This document shows, piece after piece, positions 9,104 through 18,159 of a DNA stretch of 64,000 bases. The stretch comes from CAVUCH01 sp963763095. GTDB lineage: Bacteria; Acidobacteriota; Vicinamibacteria; Vicinamibacterales; JAENWD01. The notes under the pieces are model-generated. The model saw nothing but the letters and a program-made list of their open reading frames with translations. It had not been told where the DNA came from and did not search any database. The translations under genes and the position numbers were made by a program. Position 1 is the stretch's first letter, and every line of letters begins with the position of its first letter. The stretch spans positions 1 to 64,000 of the forward strand of contig CAVXNR010000025.1 in NCBI GenBank assembly GCA_963763095.1. The letters are read 5' to 3'.

Positions 9104-11167
9104 CTACTGCACGAGATCCCTCAACCGTCGTCCCAAGCCTGAGAAAAACCCTTCGATAGCGCGCTGCGCCCGCTGCTTGAGCGACCCGCGGTGGATCGAA
9201 CACAGCCGGTTCGGGATGTCGTCGCCTTCCTTGAAATACTCGACGTAGGTGGGACAGTCGTCGAGCGGCCGCATGTAGGACAGGCGGCACAGCTCCTCCT
9301 GCCGGAGCCCCGCCGGCACTGCGAAGCTGGCGGGCTTCAGCACGCGTGACGTGCGCCGCATGAAGTCCGCCCAGATCGGCAGCGCCATGCGGCTCCCGAA
9401 CGCGTTCGCGCCCATCGTCGCCGGCTGGTCGAACCCGACCCAGACGCCAACCACCGCGGTGCTCGAGTAGCCGACGAACCACGCGTCCTTCGACTCGTTC
9501 GTCGTGCCGGTCTTCCCGCCCACCGGGAACCGGATGCCCCACTGCCGCACGCCGGTGGCGGTGCCGCGATCGACGACGTCGCGCATGATCGAGACCATCT
9601 GGAATGCGACCGTCTGCGGCAGTACCTGCTCGCGCTGAACTGGCTGGTCGAGCGCGACATCGCCCTGCTGGTCGAGGACGCGGACGATCGCCCGCGGCAC
9701 GATGCGGTAGCCGCCGTTCGGGAATACGGCGTATGCGGCGGTGAGATCAAGCGGGGTGACGAGGCCGGACCCGAGGGCCAGCGACGGTACGTCTGGCTGA
9801 CCGCGAAGGCCCGCGTCGCTCGCGAACCGCAGGATCGGACGCGAGCCAATGCGCTGCTGCAGCGCGACGGCCGCACGGTTGTTCGACTCGATCATCGCCT
9901 GGCGGATCGTCAGCTGATCCACCACCTCGCCCCGTGCGTTCCGCGGCGTCCACTCCTCGGTGCCCTGCGGCGCAATCGTCTCGAGGCCGTCGATGACTGA
10001 GACGGGCGATCGCCCACGCGTGAGGGCGGCGGCATAGACAAACGGCTTGAACGCGGATCCGGGCTGGCGGCGGCTGCGCGAGGCTCGATTGAACGACGTC
10101 TGCCTGAAGTCGCGTCCGCCCACGATCGCGAGCACGTTGCCGGTGCGCGGGTCCAGCGCGACCAGTGCTGCCTGTAGATCTGGCTTGCCCAATCGCCGGA
10201 GGCCGTCCGCCACCGCCTTCTCGGCCGCGTCCTGCACGGTGGGGAGCAGGGTCGTGTGCACCTGCCAGTCCGGCGGCTGATCGCCGCCGAAACGCGATCG
10301 GAACTGCTGCCGCAGGTACTCCTTTGCGTATCCGGCGCGGGCGTCCTGCGCGGCCGGGTGAGGCTTGATGCGCGGGCGCTGACGGCGGGCGGCGTTTAGT
10401 TCGGCGTCGGTGATGAACCCGGCTTCGCGCATGCGTGCGAGCACCGTGTTCCTGCGGCGCAGGGCGCCCTCGTAGTTGGACCACGGCGAGAGCGCCGACG
10501 GCGCCTGGATCAGCCCTGCTACCAGGGCGGCCTCGCCGAGGCCGAGATCCTTCGCGTGCTTTCCGAACAGGTTGTTCGACATCGCCTCTACGCCGTACAC
10601 GCCGGCGCTCAGGTAGACGCGATTCAGATACAGCTCCAGGATGTCGTCCTTGCTCAGACGGAGCTCCAGGAGCAGCGCGAGCGCCGCCTCCTTGACCTTG
10701 CGGCCGTAGGTCTTCGCGTTGGACAGGTACAGCGTGCGGGCGAGCTGCTGCGTCAGCGTGCTGCCGCCCTCTACCGTACCCGGCTCGCGCACGTTACGGA
10801 GCGTCGCACGCGCCAGGCCGATCGGGTCGACCCCCGGGTGATAGCGGAAGCGGCGATCCTCCACCGCGACCACCGCGCGCTGCAGGTACGGCGAGATCTG
10901 GACCAGCGGCACGTCCTTCCGCTGCTCGTTCATCCGGAACCAGGCGCGGCCGTTGCCGTCGTAGAACACCAGGTCGCCGACGCCATACGTGAGCCGGTTG
11001 ATGGCGATGCCGTAACGGGTCAACCACCCCGTCGTCAGCGCGGCACCAACGATGAAGATGACGAGCAGGGCGACGGCGATCCAGTCGCGCGGCCCGCGCA
11101 CCGTTCGCCAGGCCCGCCGCGCGCTGGCCGCTGCCTCGCGTGCGTGTCCTCGCAGGCCTCCGTTCAC
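9104..11167 (-). CDS. Class A penicillin-binding protein (PBP1A family)
   Basis: Bifunctional peptidoglycan synthase of 687 residues with a clean frame. A cytoplasmic Arg-rich start and one membrane helix (about 30-50) precede a GT51 glycosyltransferase domain with VEDRRFRYHPG and GGSTLTQQLAR, then a transpeptidase domain with SAFK (nucleophile Ser), SNN and KTGT. A Cys-bearing C-terminal tail ends in a basic helix. The GTG start (11165-11167) follows AGGAGG at short spacing. It is the second gene after terC on the minus strand. It acts at the outer face of the cytoplasmic membrane in cell-wall elongation. Confidence 0.95.
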   Translation of the reverse strand: MNGGLRGHAREAAASARRAWRTVRGPRDWIAVALLVIFIVGAALTTGWLTRYGIAINRLTYGVGDLVFYDGNGRAWFRMNEQRKDVPLVQISPYLQRAVVAVEDRRFRYHPGVDPIGLARATLRNVREPGTVEGGSTLTQQLARTLYLSNAKTYGRKVKEAALALLLELRLSKDDILELYLNRVYLSAGVYGVEAMSNNLFGKHAKDLGLGEAALVAGLIQAPSALSPWSNYEGALRRRNTVLARMREAGFITDAELNAARRQRPRIKPHPAAQDARAGYAKEYLRQQFRSRFGGDQPPDWQVHTTLLPTVQDAAEKAVADGLRRLGKPDLQAALVALDPRTGNVLAIVGGRDFRQTSFNRASRSRRQPGSAFKPFVYAAALTRGRSPVSVIDGLETIAPQGTEEWTPRNARGEVVDQLTIRQAMIESNNRAAVALQQRIGSRPILRFASDAGLRGQPDVPSLALGSGLVTPLDLTAAYAVFPNGGYRIVPRAIVRVLDQQGDVALDQPVQREQVLPQTVAFQMVSIMRDVVDRGTATGVRQWGIRFPVGGKTGTTNESKDAWFVGYSSTAVVGVWVGFDQPATMGANAFGSRMALPIWADFMRRTSRVLKPASFAVPAGLRQEELCRLSYMRPLDDCPTYVEYFKEGDDIPNRLCSIHRGSLKQRAQRAIEGFFSGLGRRLRDLVQ

Positions 11168-11194
11168 CAGCCTCCTGTCCTCGCCATGAGTCTG

Positions 11195-11947
11195 CTACGG
11201 ACGCGTCTGCCCGTCCTGCGCGAGCACCGCCGTACGGTCGTCCGTCGTATCGGGATGGTCGCGCTGCGGGCCCCGCCGTCGAGCGTAGACGAACGCGGCC
11301 GTGAAGATGATCACGATGAGGCCAAGAGACAACCAGCGCGGCACTTCGAAGTCGATCACGTGGATGGCGTGAAAGTACTCGATGAACAGCTTGATTCCGA
11401 CCCACGCGATGATGATGAATGCGCCGTCGACCAGCGCCGGGTAGCGCCGCACGATCGCGAGCATCTGGCCGATCACCAGCCGCATCGCGATGATGCCCAG
11501 AATTCCGCCGGTGAGCACCACCCAGAGCTTCGGCGACATGGCGACGGCCACCAGGATCGAGTCGATCGCGAACACGATGTCGGTGAGCTCAACCTTCACC
11601 ACGGTGGCCCAGAACGCCGTCATCCCGAGCCAGGCCCGCGCGGGGACTGGTGTTCGGCGCTCGTCCGCGTCGCCGGCGCGGAAGAAGTGCTGGTACGGGA
11701 GCCAGAGCAGGTACAAACCACCGACGAGCTTCACCAGCGACAACTGGATCATGTGCGCCGCGAACACGATGGCCAGGCCGCGGAACAGGAAGGCACCGAT
11801 GATCCCGTAGCGCAAGGCCTTCTGCTGCTCACTCCGCGGCAGCCCCAGCACGAGCACGGCGAGCACCATCGCGTTGTCCGCGCTGAGCAGCCCTTCAAGG
11901 AGGACCAGCAGGAGGATGGTGACGAGGTCTGCGGGAGCAAAATCCAT
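11195..11947 (-). CDS. TerC-family integral membrane protein
   Basis: A 250-residue multi-pass protein with about seven hydrophobic segments. The family signature acidic helices are visible: GLLSADNAMVLAVLV in the first and VELTDIVFAIDSILVAVA in the middle, with paired Asp residues proposed to bind metal. TerC proteins are linked to tellurite/metal homeostasis and to Mn2+ export or metalation of secreted enzymes; the specific substrate is unknown here. The ATG at 11947 is divergent from hspR, about 140 bp away. The PBP gene follows on the same strand, 27 bp after its stop. Confidence 0.9.
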   Translation of the reverse strand: MDFAPADLVTILLLVLLEGLLSADNAMVLAVLVLGLPRSEQQKALRYGIIGAFLFRGLAIVFAAHMIQLSLVKLVGGLYLLWLPYQHFFRAGDADERRTPVPARAWLGMTAFWATVVKVELTDIVFAIDSILVAVAMSPKLWVVLTGGILGIIAMRLVIGQMLAIVRRYPALVDGAFIIIAWVGIKLFIEYFHAIHVIDFEVPRWLSLGLIVIIFTAAFVYARRRGPQRDHPDTTDDRTAVLAQDGQTRP

Positions 11948-12011
11948 GTCGCGTCACAGCAAGTATGACGCAAGGCCCCGGCCTACACGGTGGGATTGGC
12001 AGTATCGCCGC

Positions 12012-12041
12012 CTTGACACGCGGCGTATCAACTCCTACACT
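12012..12041 (+). promoter_or_regulatory. Sigma70-type promoter overlapped by a HAIR-like HspR operator
   Basis: TTGACA (12013-12018), a 17-bp spacer and TACACT (12036-12041) form a good housekeeping promoter. Over the -35 and spacer lies CTTGACA-N7-TATCAAC (12012-12032), which keeps the TTGA-N11-TCAA core geometry of the HAIR element (consensus CTTGAGT-N7-ACTCAAG) bound by HspR. HspR-type autoregulation of hspR-dnaJ-clpB is therefore likely. Confidence 0.65.
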
Positions 12042-12085
12042 CGAACAGACGCACGACGCCGATTCCGGCGCGCCGCGGGGTCATC

Positions 12086-12430
12086 ATGGCACACGTGGAA
12101 GAGCTCTATTTCATCAGCATGGCGGCCCGCGAGCTCGGGCTGCATCCGCAGACGCTTCGTAAATACGAGCGGCTCGGATTGGTGCGGCCGAGCCGCAAGA
12201 TGGGCAGCGTGCGGGTCTACGCGCGCGAGGAGATTGAGCGGCTGCGCCTCATCAAGCATCTCGTCGACGAGCTCGGGATCAACCTGGCTGGCGTGCAGCG
12301 GCTGTTGTCCGTGGCCGAAGTGCTGCAGCGATTGCGACAGCTGTCGCGTGACGACGCGATGGAACGCGCCGACGCGCGCCGGCGTCTCCTCCGCGAGCTC
12401 GAACAGCTCGGGAACATCCTGGGAGTGTAG
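12086..12430 (+). CDS. hspR: HspR-like MerR-family heat-shock repressor
   Basis: A 114-residue MerR-type protein: helix-turn-helix ISMAARELGLHPQTLRKYERLGLV at about 10-33, wing with RVYAREEIERL, then a helical dimerisation segment. HspR represses chaperone operons by binding HAIR elements and uses DnaK as co-repressor in actinobacteria. The identification rests on the MerR fold plus its place directly before a dnaJ-type gene and clpB and behind a HAIR-like operator. No Shine-Dalgarno is obvious before ATG 12086. The dnaJ start is 2 bp after its stop. Confidence 0.85.
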   Translation: MAHVEELYFISMAARELGLHPQTLRKYERLGLVRPSRKMGSVRVYAREEIERLRLIKHLVDELGINLAGVQRLLSVAEVLQRLRQLSRDDAMERADARRRLLRELEQLGNILGV

Positions 12431-12432
12431 GT

Positions 12433-13404
12433 GTGGACTTCAGGGATTACTACGCCACGCTCGGCGTGGCCAAGACCGCGTCCGAGAAGGAAATCAAGCA
12501 GGCGTTCCGCAAGCTCGCCCGCAAATTCCACCCCGACGTGAACCCGGGCGACAAGACGGCCGAAGCACGCTTCAAGGAGATCAACGAAGCGCACGAGGTG
12601 CTGAGCGACCCAGAGAAGCGGCGCAAGTACGACGAGCTCGGCGCCAACTGGCGCGCGTACGAGCAGGGCGCACCCGGTTCCGATCCGTTCAGCGGCTGGA
12701 ACGTGAACACCGGCGGCGGCAGCAGCGGCTACCGCACCGTGAGCGCGGAAGACCTGCGCGACATGTTCGGCACCGAGGATCCGTTCTCGGACTTCTTCAA
12801 GACGTTCTTCGGCGGCGCCGAGGAGGGCGGTCCCGAACGCCGGGGCGGCCGCGGCCGTGGGGCGCGCGCGCGCAAGGGTCGCGACGTCGAGCAGGAGATG
12901 GACCTGACGCTCGAGGACGCCTTCCAGGGCGTCACGCGGCGACTGGCGATCAAGCACGACGGTCACACGCGGACGGTCGACGTGCGCATCCCGGCGGGCG
13001 TTGGCGACGGCTCGCGCGTGCGCGTGTCCGGCGAAGGCGAACAGGGCGGGGGCGGCGGTGGATCCGGCGACCTGTATCTGCGCATCAAACTGCAGCCGCA
13101 CCCGGTGTTCACGCGCAAGGGGCCCGACCTGCACGCCAAGATCCGCGTGCCGGTGACCACCGCAGTGCTCGGCGGCGAAGCCGACGTGCCGACGATCACC
13201 GGCAAACCCCTGCGCCTGCGGGTGCCGCCGACCACCCAGAACGGACAGGTGTTCCGCCTGAAAGGTCACGGCATGCCGCTCAGCGGAAAGACACAGGAGC
13301 GTGGCGATCTGTTTGCGACCGTGGAAATCGAGCTGCCGAAGGCACTGACGCCCGAACAGCGCGAACACTTCGAGGCGCTGGCGAAGCTGGAGAAGGCGGT
13401 CTAG
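12433..13404 (+). CDS. DnaJ/CbpA-type co-chaperone (type II, no zinc finger)
   Basis: The J domain (1-68) has the HPD motif (KFHPDVNPGDK) that stimulates DnaK ATPase. A Gly-rich region with FGGAEEGG follows, then two C-terminal substrate-binding barrels (DLTLEDAFQGV, LKGHGMPL). The Cys-rich zinc finger of DnaJ is absent, so this is a CbpA-like type II protein. 323 residues, clean frame, GTG start two bases after hspR. It likely delivers unfolded substrates to DnaK (not in the window) and then to the ClpB encoded next. Confidence 0.93.
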   Translation: MDFRDYYATLGVAKTASEKEIKQAFRKLARKFHPDVNPGDKTAEARFKEINEAHEVLSDPEKRRKYDELGANWRAYEQGAPGSDPFSGWNVNTGGGSSGYRTVSAEDLRDMFGTEDPFSDFFKTFFGGAEEGGPERRGGRGRGARARKGRDVEQEMDLTLEDAFQGVTRRLAIKHDGHTRTVDVRIPAGVGDGSRVRVSGEGEQGGGGGGSGDLYLRIKLQPHPVFTRKGPDLHAKIRVPVTTAVLGGEADVPTITGKPLRLRVPPTTQNGQVFRLKGHGMPLSGKTQERGDLFATVEIELPKALTPEQREHFEALAKLEKAV

Positions 13405-13416
13405 GAGTACGAAGCA

Positions 13417-16039
13417 ATGAACCTCAACAAACTTACCGAAAAAGCGCAGGAGTCTATCCTCGCCGCGCAGAAGCTCGCCGAGACGCTGGGGCACGCGCAA
13501 ATCGAACCGGAGCACCTGCTGATCTCGCTGCTGGAGCAGCAGGACGGCGTTGCGCCCGCGGTGCTGCGCAAGATGAACGCAGACCCGGCGGATCTCGCGC
13601 GCGTGATGCGGAGTGAGATTGCCAGGGGACCGCAGGCCTACGGCGGCGCGCAGCCCGGCGTGTCACCGCGGCTGAACCTGGTCGTCGACCTCGCCGAGGC
13701 CGAGGCCGGGCGCATGAAAGACGAGTACGTCAGCACGGAGCATCTGCTCATCGCGATTGCCGGCGAGACGGGACGCTCCCCCGCGGCGAAGCTGCTGACG
13801 TCGCGCGGCATCACGCGCGACAAGCTCTTCGAGGCGCTCACGAGCGTCAGGGGATCGCAGCGTGTCACCGACCAGAACCCTGAAGGCAAATACCAGGCAC
13901 TCGAGCGCTACGGGCGCGATCTGACCGCCCTCGCTCAGCGCGGCAAGCTCGACCCGGTGATCGGGCGAGACGATGAGATCCGCCGCGTGATCCAGGTGCT
14001 GTCCCGGCGCACGAAGAACAATCCCGTGCTGATCGGTGAGCCGGGCGTCGGCAAGACGGCAGTGGTCGAGGGCCTCGCTGGCCGGATCGTCCGGGGCGAC
14101 GTGCCCGAAGGACTGAAGGACAAGAGGATCGTCGGTCTCGACATGGGTGCCCTCGTCGCGGGCGCGAAGTATCGCGGCGAGTTCGAGGAGCGCTTGAAGG
14201 CCGTGCTCAAGGAGGTGACCGACGCCGAGGGCAAGATCGTCCTCTTCATCGACGAGCTCCACACGGTCGTCGGCGCCGGCGCCGCCGAAGGTTCCATCGA
14301 CGCGTCGAACATGCTGAAGCCGATGCTCGCTCGCGGCGAGCTGCACACGATCGGCGCGACGACACTGGACGAGTACCCGGAAGTACATCGAGAAGGATGC
14401 CGCCCTCGAGCGCCGCTTCCAGCCCGTGCTGGTGGATCAACCGACCGTTGAAGACACCATCAGCATCCTGCGTGGCCTGCGCGAGCGATACGAGATCCAC
14501 CACGGCGTGCAGTTCAAGGACTCGGCGCTCGTGGCCGCCGCCGTGCTGTCGAACCGTTACATCGCGGACCGGTTCCTGCCCGACAAGGCCATCGACCTGG
14601 TGGACGAGGCGGCCTCGAAGCTGCGCATGGAGATCGACTCGATGCCGGCGGAGCTGGACGAGGTCTCGCGCCGCGTCATGCAGCTCGAGATCGAGCGTGA
14701 GGCACTGCGCAAGGAGACCGACCGCGGCTCGAGAGAGCGCCTCGAGAAGCTTGAACAGGAGCTCGCGAACCTCCGTGAGGCGGCGCAGCGGCTCCAGGCG
14801 CAGTGGGAGCACGAGAAGGATGCCATCCAGCGCGCGCGGAAGCTGAAGGAAGAACACGAGGCCGTCCGGCTCGAGATCGAGCAGGCGCAGCGCCGCGGCG
14901 ACTACGCGAAAGCCTCCGAGCTGCAGTATGGACGCGTCCCCGAGCTCGAGCGCGAGATCCGCGAGGCCGAGACGGCTGCGACGGCAAATGCGACCACCCG
15001 CATGCTGAAGGAGCAGGTGGACGAGGAAGACATCGCGGAGGTGGTCAGCAAGTGGACGCACATCCCCGTGAGCCGGCTCATGGAAGGCGAGATGCAGAAG
15101 CTGGTGCGCATGGAGGACCGTCTCCATCAGCGCATCGTCGGGCAGGACGAGGCGGTGATCGCGGTGTCGAACGCGATTCGCCGGGCCCGCGCGGGGCTGC
15201 AGGATCCCAATCGGCCGCTCGGCAGCTTCATCTTCCTAGGGCCCACTGGCGTCGGCAAGACAGAGCTCGCCCGCGCGCTCGCGGAGTTCCTGTTCGATGA
15301 CGAGCAGGCGATCGTTCGGATCGACATGTCGGAGTACCAGGAGAAGCACACGGTCTCCCGGATGATCGGCGCCCCTCCCGGGTATGTCGGCTACGAGGAG
15401 GCCGGCCAGCTCACGGAAGCCGTGCGGCGGCGGCCGTACGCGGTCGTGCTCTTCGACGAAATCGAGAAGGCGCACTCCGAGGTGCTGAACGTACTGCTGC
15501 AGCTGCTCGACGATGGGCGGCTTACTGATGGGAAGGGGCGGACGGTCGACTTCAAGAATACGGTCGTCATCATGACCTCCAATCTCGGCAGCCAGTTCAT
15601 CGCCCAGGAGGCCACGGGCATCCACGGCGAGCTGTCGGAGGGCGCGAGGCGGCAGGTCATGGAGGCGCTTCGGGCGCACTTCCGACCCGAGTTCCTCAAC
15701 CGTGTGGATGAGATCATCTTCTTCCACGCGCTCGACAAGGCGCACATGAAGAAGATCATCGAAATCCAGCTGCGTGGCTTGCTCAAGCGGCTGGAAAGCC
15801 GGAAGATCAATGTGGCGCTGACAGATGCCGCACGGGAGTACCTCGTCGAGGAGGGCTACGACGCATCGTACGGCGCCCGGCCATTGAAGCGGACGATCCA
15901 GCGCCGCGTGCTCGACCCGCTCGCCATCCGGGTGCTCGAGGGCGAGTTCCGGGAAGGCGATCGGATCCTCGTGGACGCCGAGGCCGGCGGCGTGGTGTTC
16001 CGGAAGGCCCCCGTGGAGACCACGCTCCTAGAGGGGTAA
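13417..16039 (+). CDS. clpB: ClpB disaggregase, one inserted base
   Basis: Hexameric AAA+ unfoldase that rescues aggregated proteins together with DnaK/DnaJ. In order: N-terminal double Clp_N repeat (1-145), NBD1 with GEPGVGKTA and Walker B LFIDELH, the long coiled-coil middle domain (about 400-530), NBD2 with GPTGVGKTELA, and a C-terminal helical domain. The frame breaks once at CCC (14376-14378): removing one C gives DEYRKYIEKDAALERRF and a continuous 873-residue protein of normal length. The ATG at 13417 has TAGGAG upstream and lies 12 bp after dnaJ. Third gene of the HspR operon. Confidence 0.95.
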
Positions 16040-16235
16040 AGGACTAAGGGCTAAAGGACTAAGGGCTAAAGGCTGAGGGCTAAGGGCTGACCAGAGGCGC
16101 GAGGGGCTTTCTGGCACCCGATCCGTAAGGCACCGCCAGCCGAGCCTTTCAGGTGTCCTTCGACACTCGTTTACCTTTGGCCTTTAGCCCTCTAGCCCTT
16201 AGCCCTTAGCCCTTAGCCCTTAGCCCTTAGCCCCG
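16037..16235. repeat. Heptamer array, unit GGGCTAA, starting at the clpB stop codon
   Basis: The clpB stop TAA (16037-16039) is the first element of GGRCTAA/GGGCTAA units that continue to about 16093. Near 16171-16234 the inverse appears: seven consecutive TAGCCCT-type units ending 10 bp before the ftsH start. The 75-bp centre is ordinary sequence. The arms are complementary over about 50 nt and could form a very long stem between clpB and ftsH. Confidence 0.88.
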
Positions 16236-16244
16236 AGAAGCATA

Positions 16245-18140
16245 TTGCCGACGAATCAGACTCCTCGTATCAACCCCCGCGATCGGAAGCCCGGCGAGCG
16301 GCGCCCGCTCGGCGGCCGCCCGACGTTCTCGATCTGGTGGGTGCTGGGCACCCTGTTGCTGCTGGCCCTCGTGCAGGCCTGGTTCCTCGCGCCCGCCGGG
16401 CAGTCGCTCCCGTACAGCGAGTTCAAGGCGCTCATGCGTGGCGGCCAGGTCGCGGAAGTGACGGTCGGCGACACGATCATCAGCGGCCGCCTGAAGCAGC
16501 CGCGGGGCGAGGGACGCGCCGCGACCACACAGTTCAGCTCCACCCGGATCGAGGACCCAAAGCTCGTGGATGAGCTCGAGACACACCAGGTGAAGTACAC
16601 GGGTGAGGTCGTGAGCCGCTGGCTGCCCGAGATCCTGGGGTGGATCATCCCGCTGGTGCTGCTCGTAGCGGTCTGGAGCTTCTTCTTCCGCCGCATGAGC
16701 GGCGCCGAGGGCGGCGTGATGTCGTTCGCCCGGAGCAAGGCCAAGATTTACGCCGAAGACGATGTGAAGGTGAGCTTTTCTGACGTTGCGGGCGTGGACG
16801 AGGCGGAAGAGGAGCTCAAGGAGATCGTCGAGTTCCTGCGGAACCCGCGCAAGTACACGAACCTCGGAGGCCGCATTCCGAAGGGGGTGCTGCTCGTCGG
16901 ACCTCCGGGCACCGGCAAGACGCTGCTGGCACGGGCGGTCGCGGGCGAAGCGAAAGTCCCCTTCTTCAGCCTGAGCGGATCGGAGTTCGTGGAGATGTTC
17001 GTCGGCGTCGGCGCCGCGCGAGTGCGCGATCTGTTCGCGCAGGCGGAGAGCAAGGCGCCGTGCATCGTGTTCATCGACGAGCTGGATGCGCTCGGCAAGA
17101 TGCGCGTGCAGAGCCCGATGGGCAGCCACGAGGAACGCGAGCAGACACTGAACCAGCTGCTCGCCGAGATGGACGGCTTCGACGCCCGCAAGGCCGTCAT
17201 CATCATGGGCGCGACGAACCGGCCCGAGGTGCTCGATCCGGCACTGCTGCGGCCCGGACGGTTCGACCGGCAGGTGCTCGTCGACAAGCCCGACATCAAT
17301 GGCCGCGAGCAGGTGCTGAAGATCCACACCCGCAACGTGAAGCTGGTCGCGGAGATTGACCTGCGCCTCATCGCCGGCCGGACCGCGGGTTTCGCCGGCG
17401 CCGATCTGGCGAACCTGGTGAACGAGGCTGCGCTGCTCGCCGCGCGGAAGGACAAGACGGCGGTCGACATGCGCGACTTCGACGAGGCCATCGATCGACT
17501 GATTGCCGGCCTCGAGAAAAAGCGCGTGATGAACCCGAAGGAACGGGAGATCGTGGCGTACCACGAGTCCGGGCACGCCATCGTCGCCTCGTCGCTCGCC
17601 GGTCTCGATCCCGTCCACAAGATCTCGATCGTGCAGCGCGGGTTTGGCGCGCTCGGCTACACGATGCAGCTGCCCTTCGAGGATCGCTACCTGATGACGC
17701 GCACCGACCTGCTGCACCAGCTGTCGGTGCTGCTGGCGGGACGGACGGCCGAGGAGATCGCGCTTGACGAGATCTCGACGGGCGCGCAGAACGACCTGCA
17801 GCGCGCAAGCGACATCGCGCGGGCAATGGTCACCGAGTTCGGCATGAGCGATTCAGTGGGGGCGATCAATTACGCCGCGCAGAAGCGCAGCCGCTTCCTC
17901 GACCTCGGGATGCCGAACGACAGCGGCCCGTACGCGGAGGAGACAGCGCAGCTGATTGACCGTGAGGTGAAGCGGATGGTCGGCGAGTCACACGCGGTGG
18001 CCCGCCGCATCCTCAACGGGCGCCGGGCGACGCTCGAAGCGGTTACCCGACGGCTGCTGGAGAAGGAAGTGATGGATGGCGACGAGCTCCGCGCGATCAT
18101 GGCGGAGACAGCGGACACGACGGCGGCGACGGAGCCGTGA
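16245..18140 (+). CDS. ftsH: FtsH ATP-dependent zinc metalloprotease
   Basis: Membrane-anchored AAA+ protease that degrades misfolded membrane proteins and unstable regulators. Two membrane helices (about 28-46 and 127-144) flank a periplasmic domain. The AAA domain has GPPGTGKT, Walker B IVFIDELD and the second region of homology (NRPEVLDPALLRPGRFDRQV); the protease has the zinc motif HESGH. 631 residues, one clean frame. The TTG at 16245 is the only start giving the full N-terminal region, since repeat sequence lies immediately upstream. Separate transcription from clpB is likely given the hairpin-forming array between them. Confidence 0.95.
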   Translation: MPTNQTPRINPRDRKPGERRPLGGRPTFSIWWVLGTLLLLALVQAWFLAPAGQSLPYSEFKALMRGGQVAEVTVGDTIISGRLKQPRGEGRAATTQFSSTRIEDPKLVDELETHQVKYTGEVVSRWLPEILGWIIPLVLLVAVWSFFFRRMSGAEGGVMSFARSKAKIYAEDDVKVSFSDVAGVDEAEEELKEIVEFLRNPRKYTNLGGRIPKGVLLVGPPGTGKTLLARAVAGEAKVPFFSLSGSEFVEMFVGVGAARVRDLFAQAESKAPCIVFIDELDALGKMRVQSPMGSHEEREQTLNQLLAEMDGFDARKAVIIMGATNRPEVLDPALLRPGRFDRQVLVDKPDINGREQVLKIHTRNVKLVAEIDLRLIAGRTAGFAGADLANLVNEAALLAARKDKTAVDMRDFDEAIDRLIAGLEKKRVMNPKEREIVAYHESGHAIVASSLAGLDPVHKISIVQRGFGALGYTMQLPFEDRYLMTRTDLLHQLSVLLAGRTAEEIALDEISTGAQNDLQRASDIARAMVTEFGMSDSVGAINYAAQKRSRFLDLGMPNDSGPYAEETAQLIDREVKRMVGESHAVARRILNGRRATLEAVTRRLLEKEVMDGDELRAIMAETADTTAATEP

Positions 18141-18159
18141 CCATGGAACAACTGCGCAT

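Noticed and set aside
10556..11968. Plus-strand ORF opposite the PBP and terC genes
   Set aside because: Antisense shadow with His/Asp-rich composition; both opposite-strand genes have full domain evidence.
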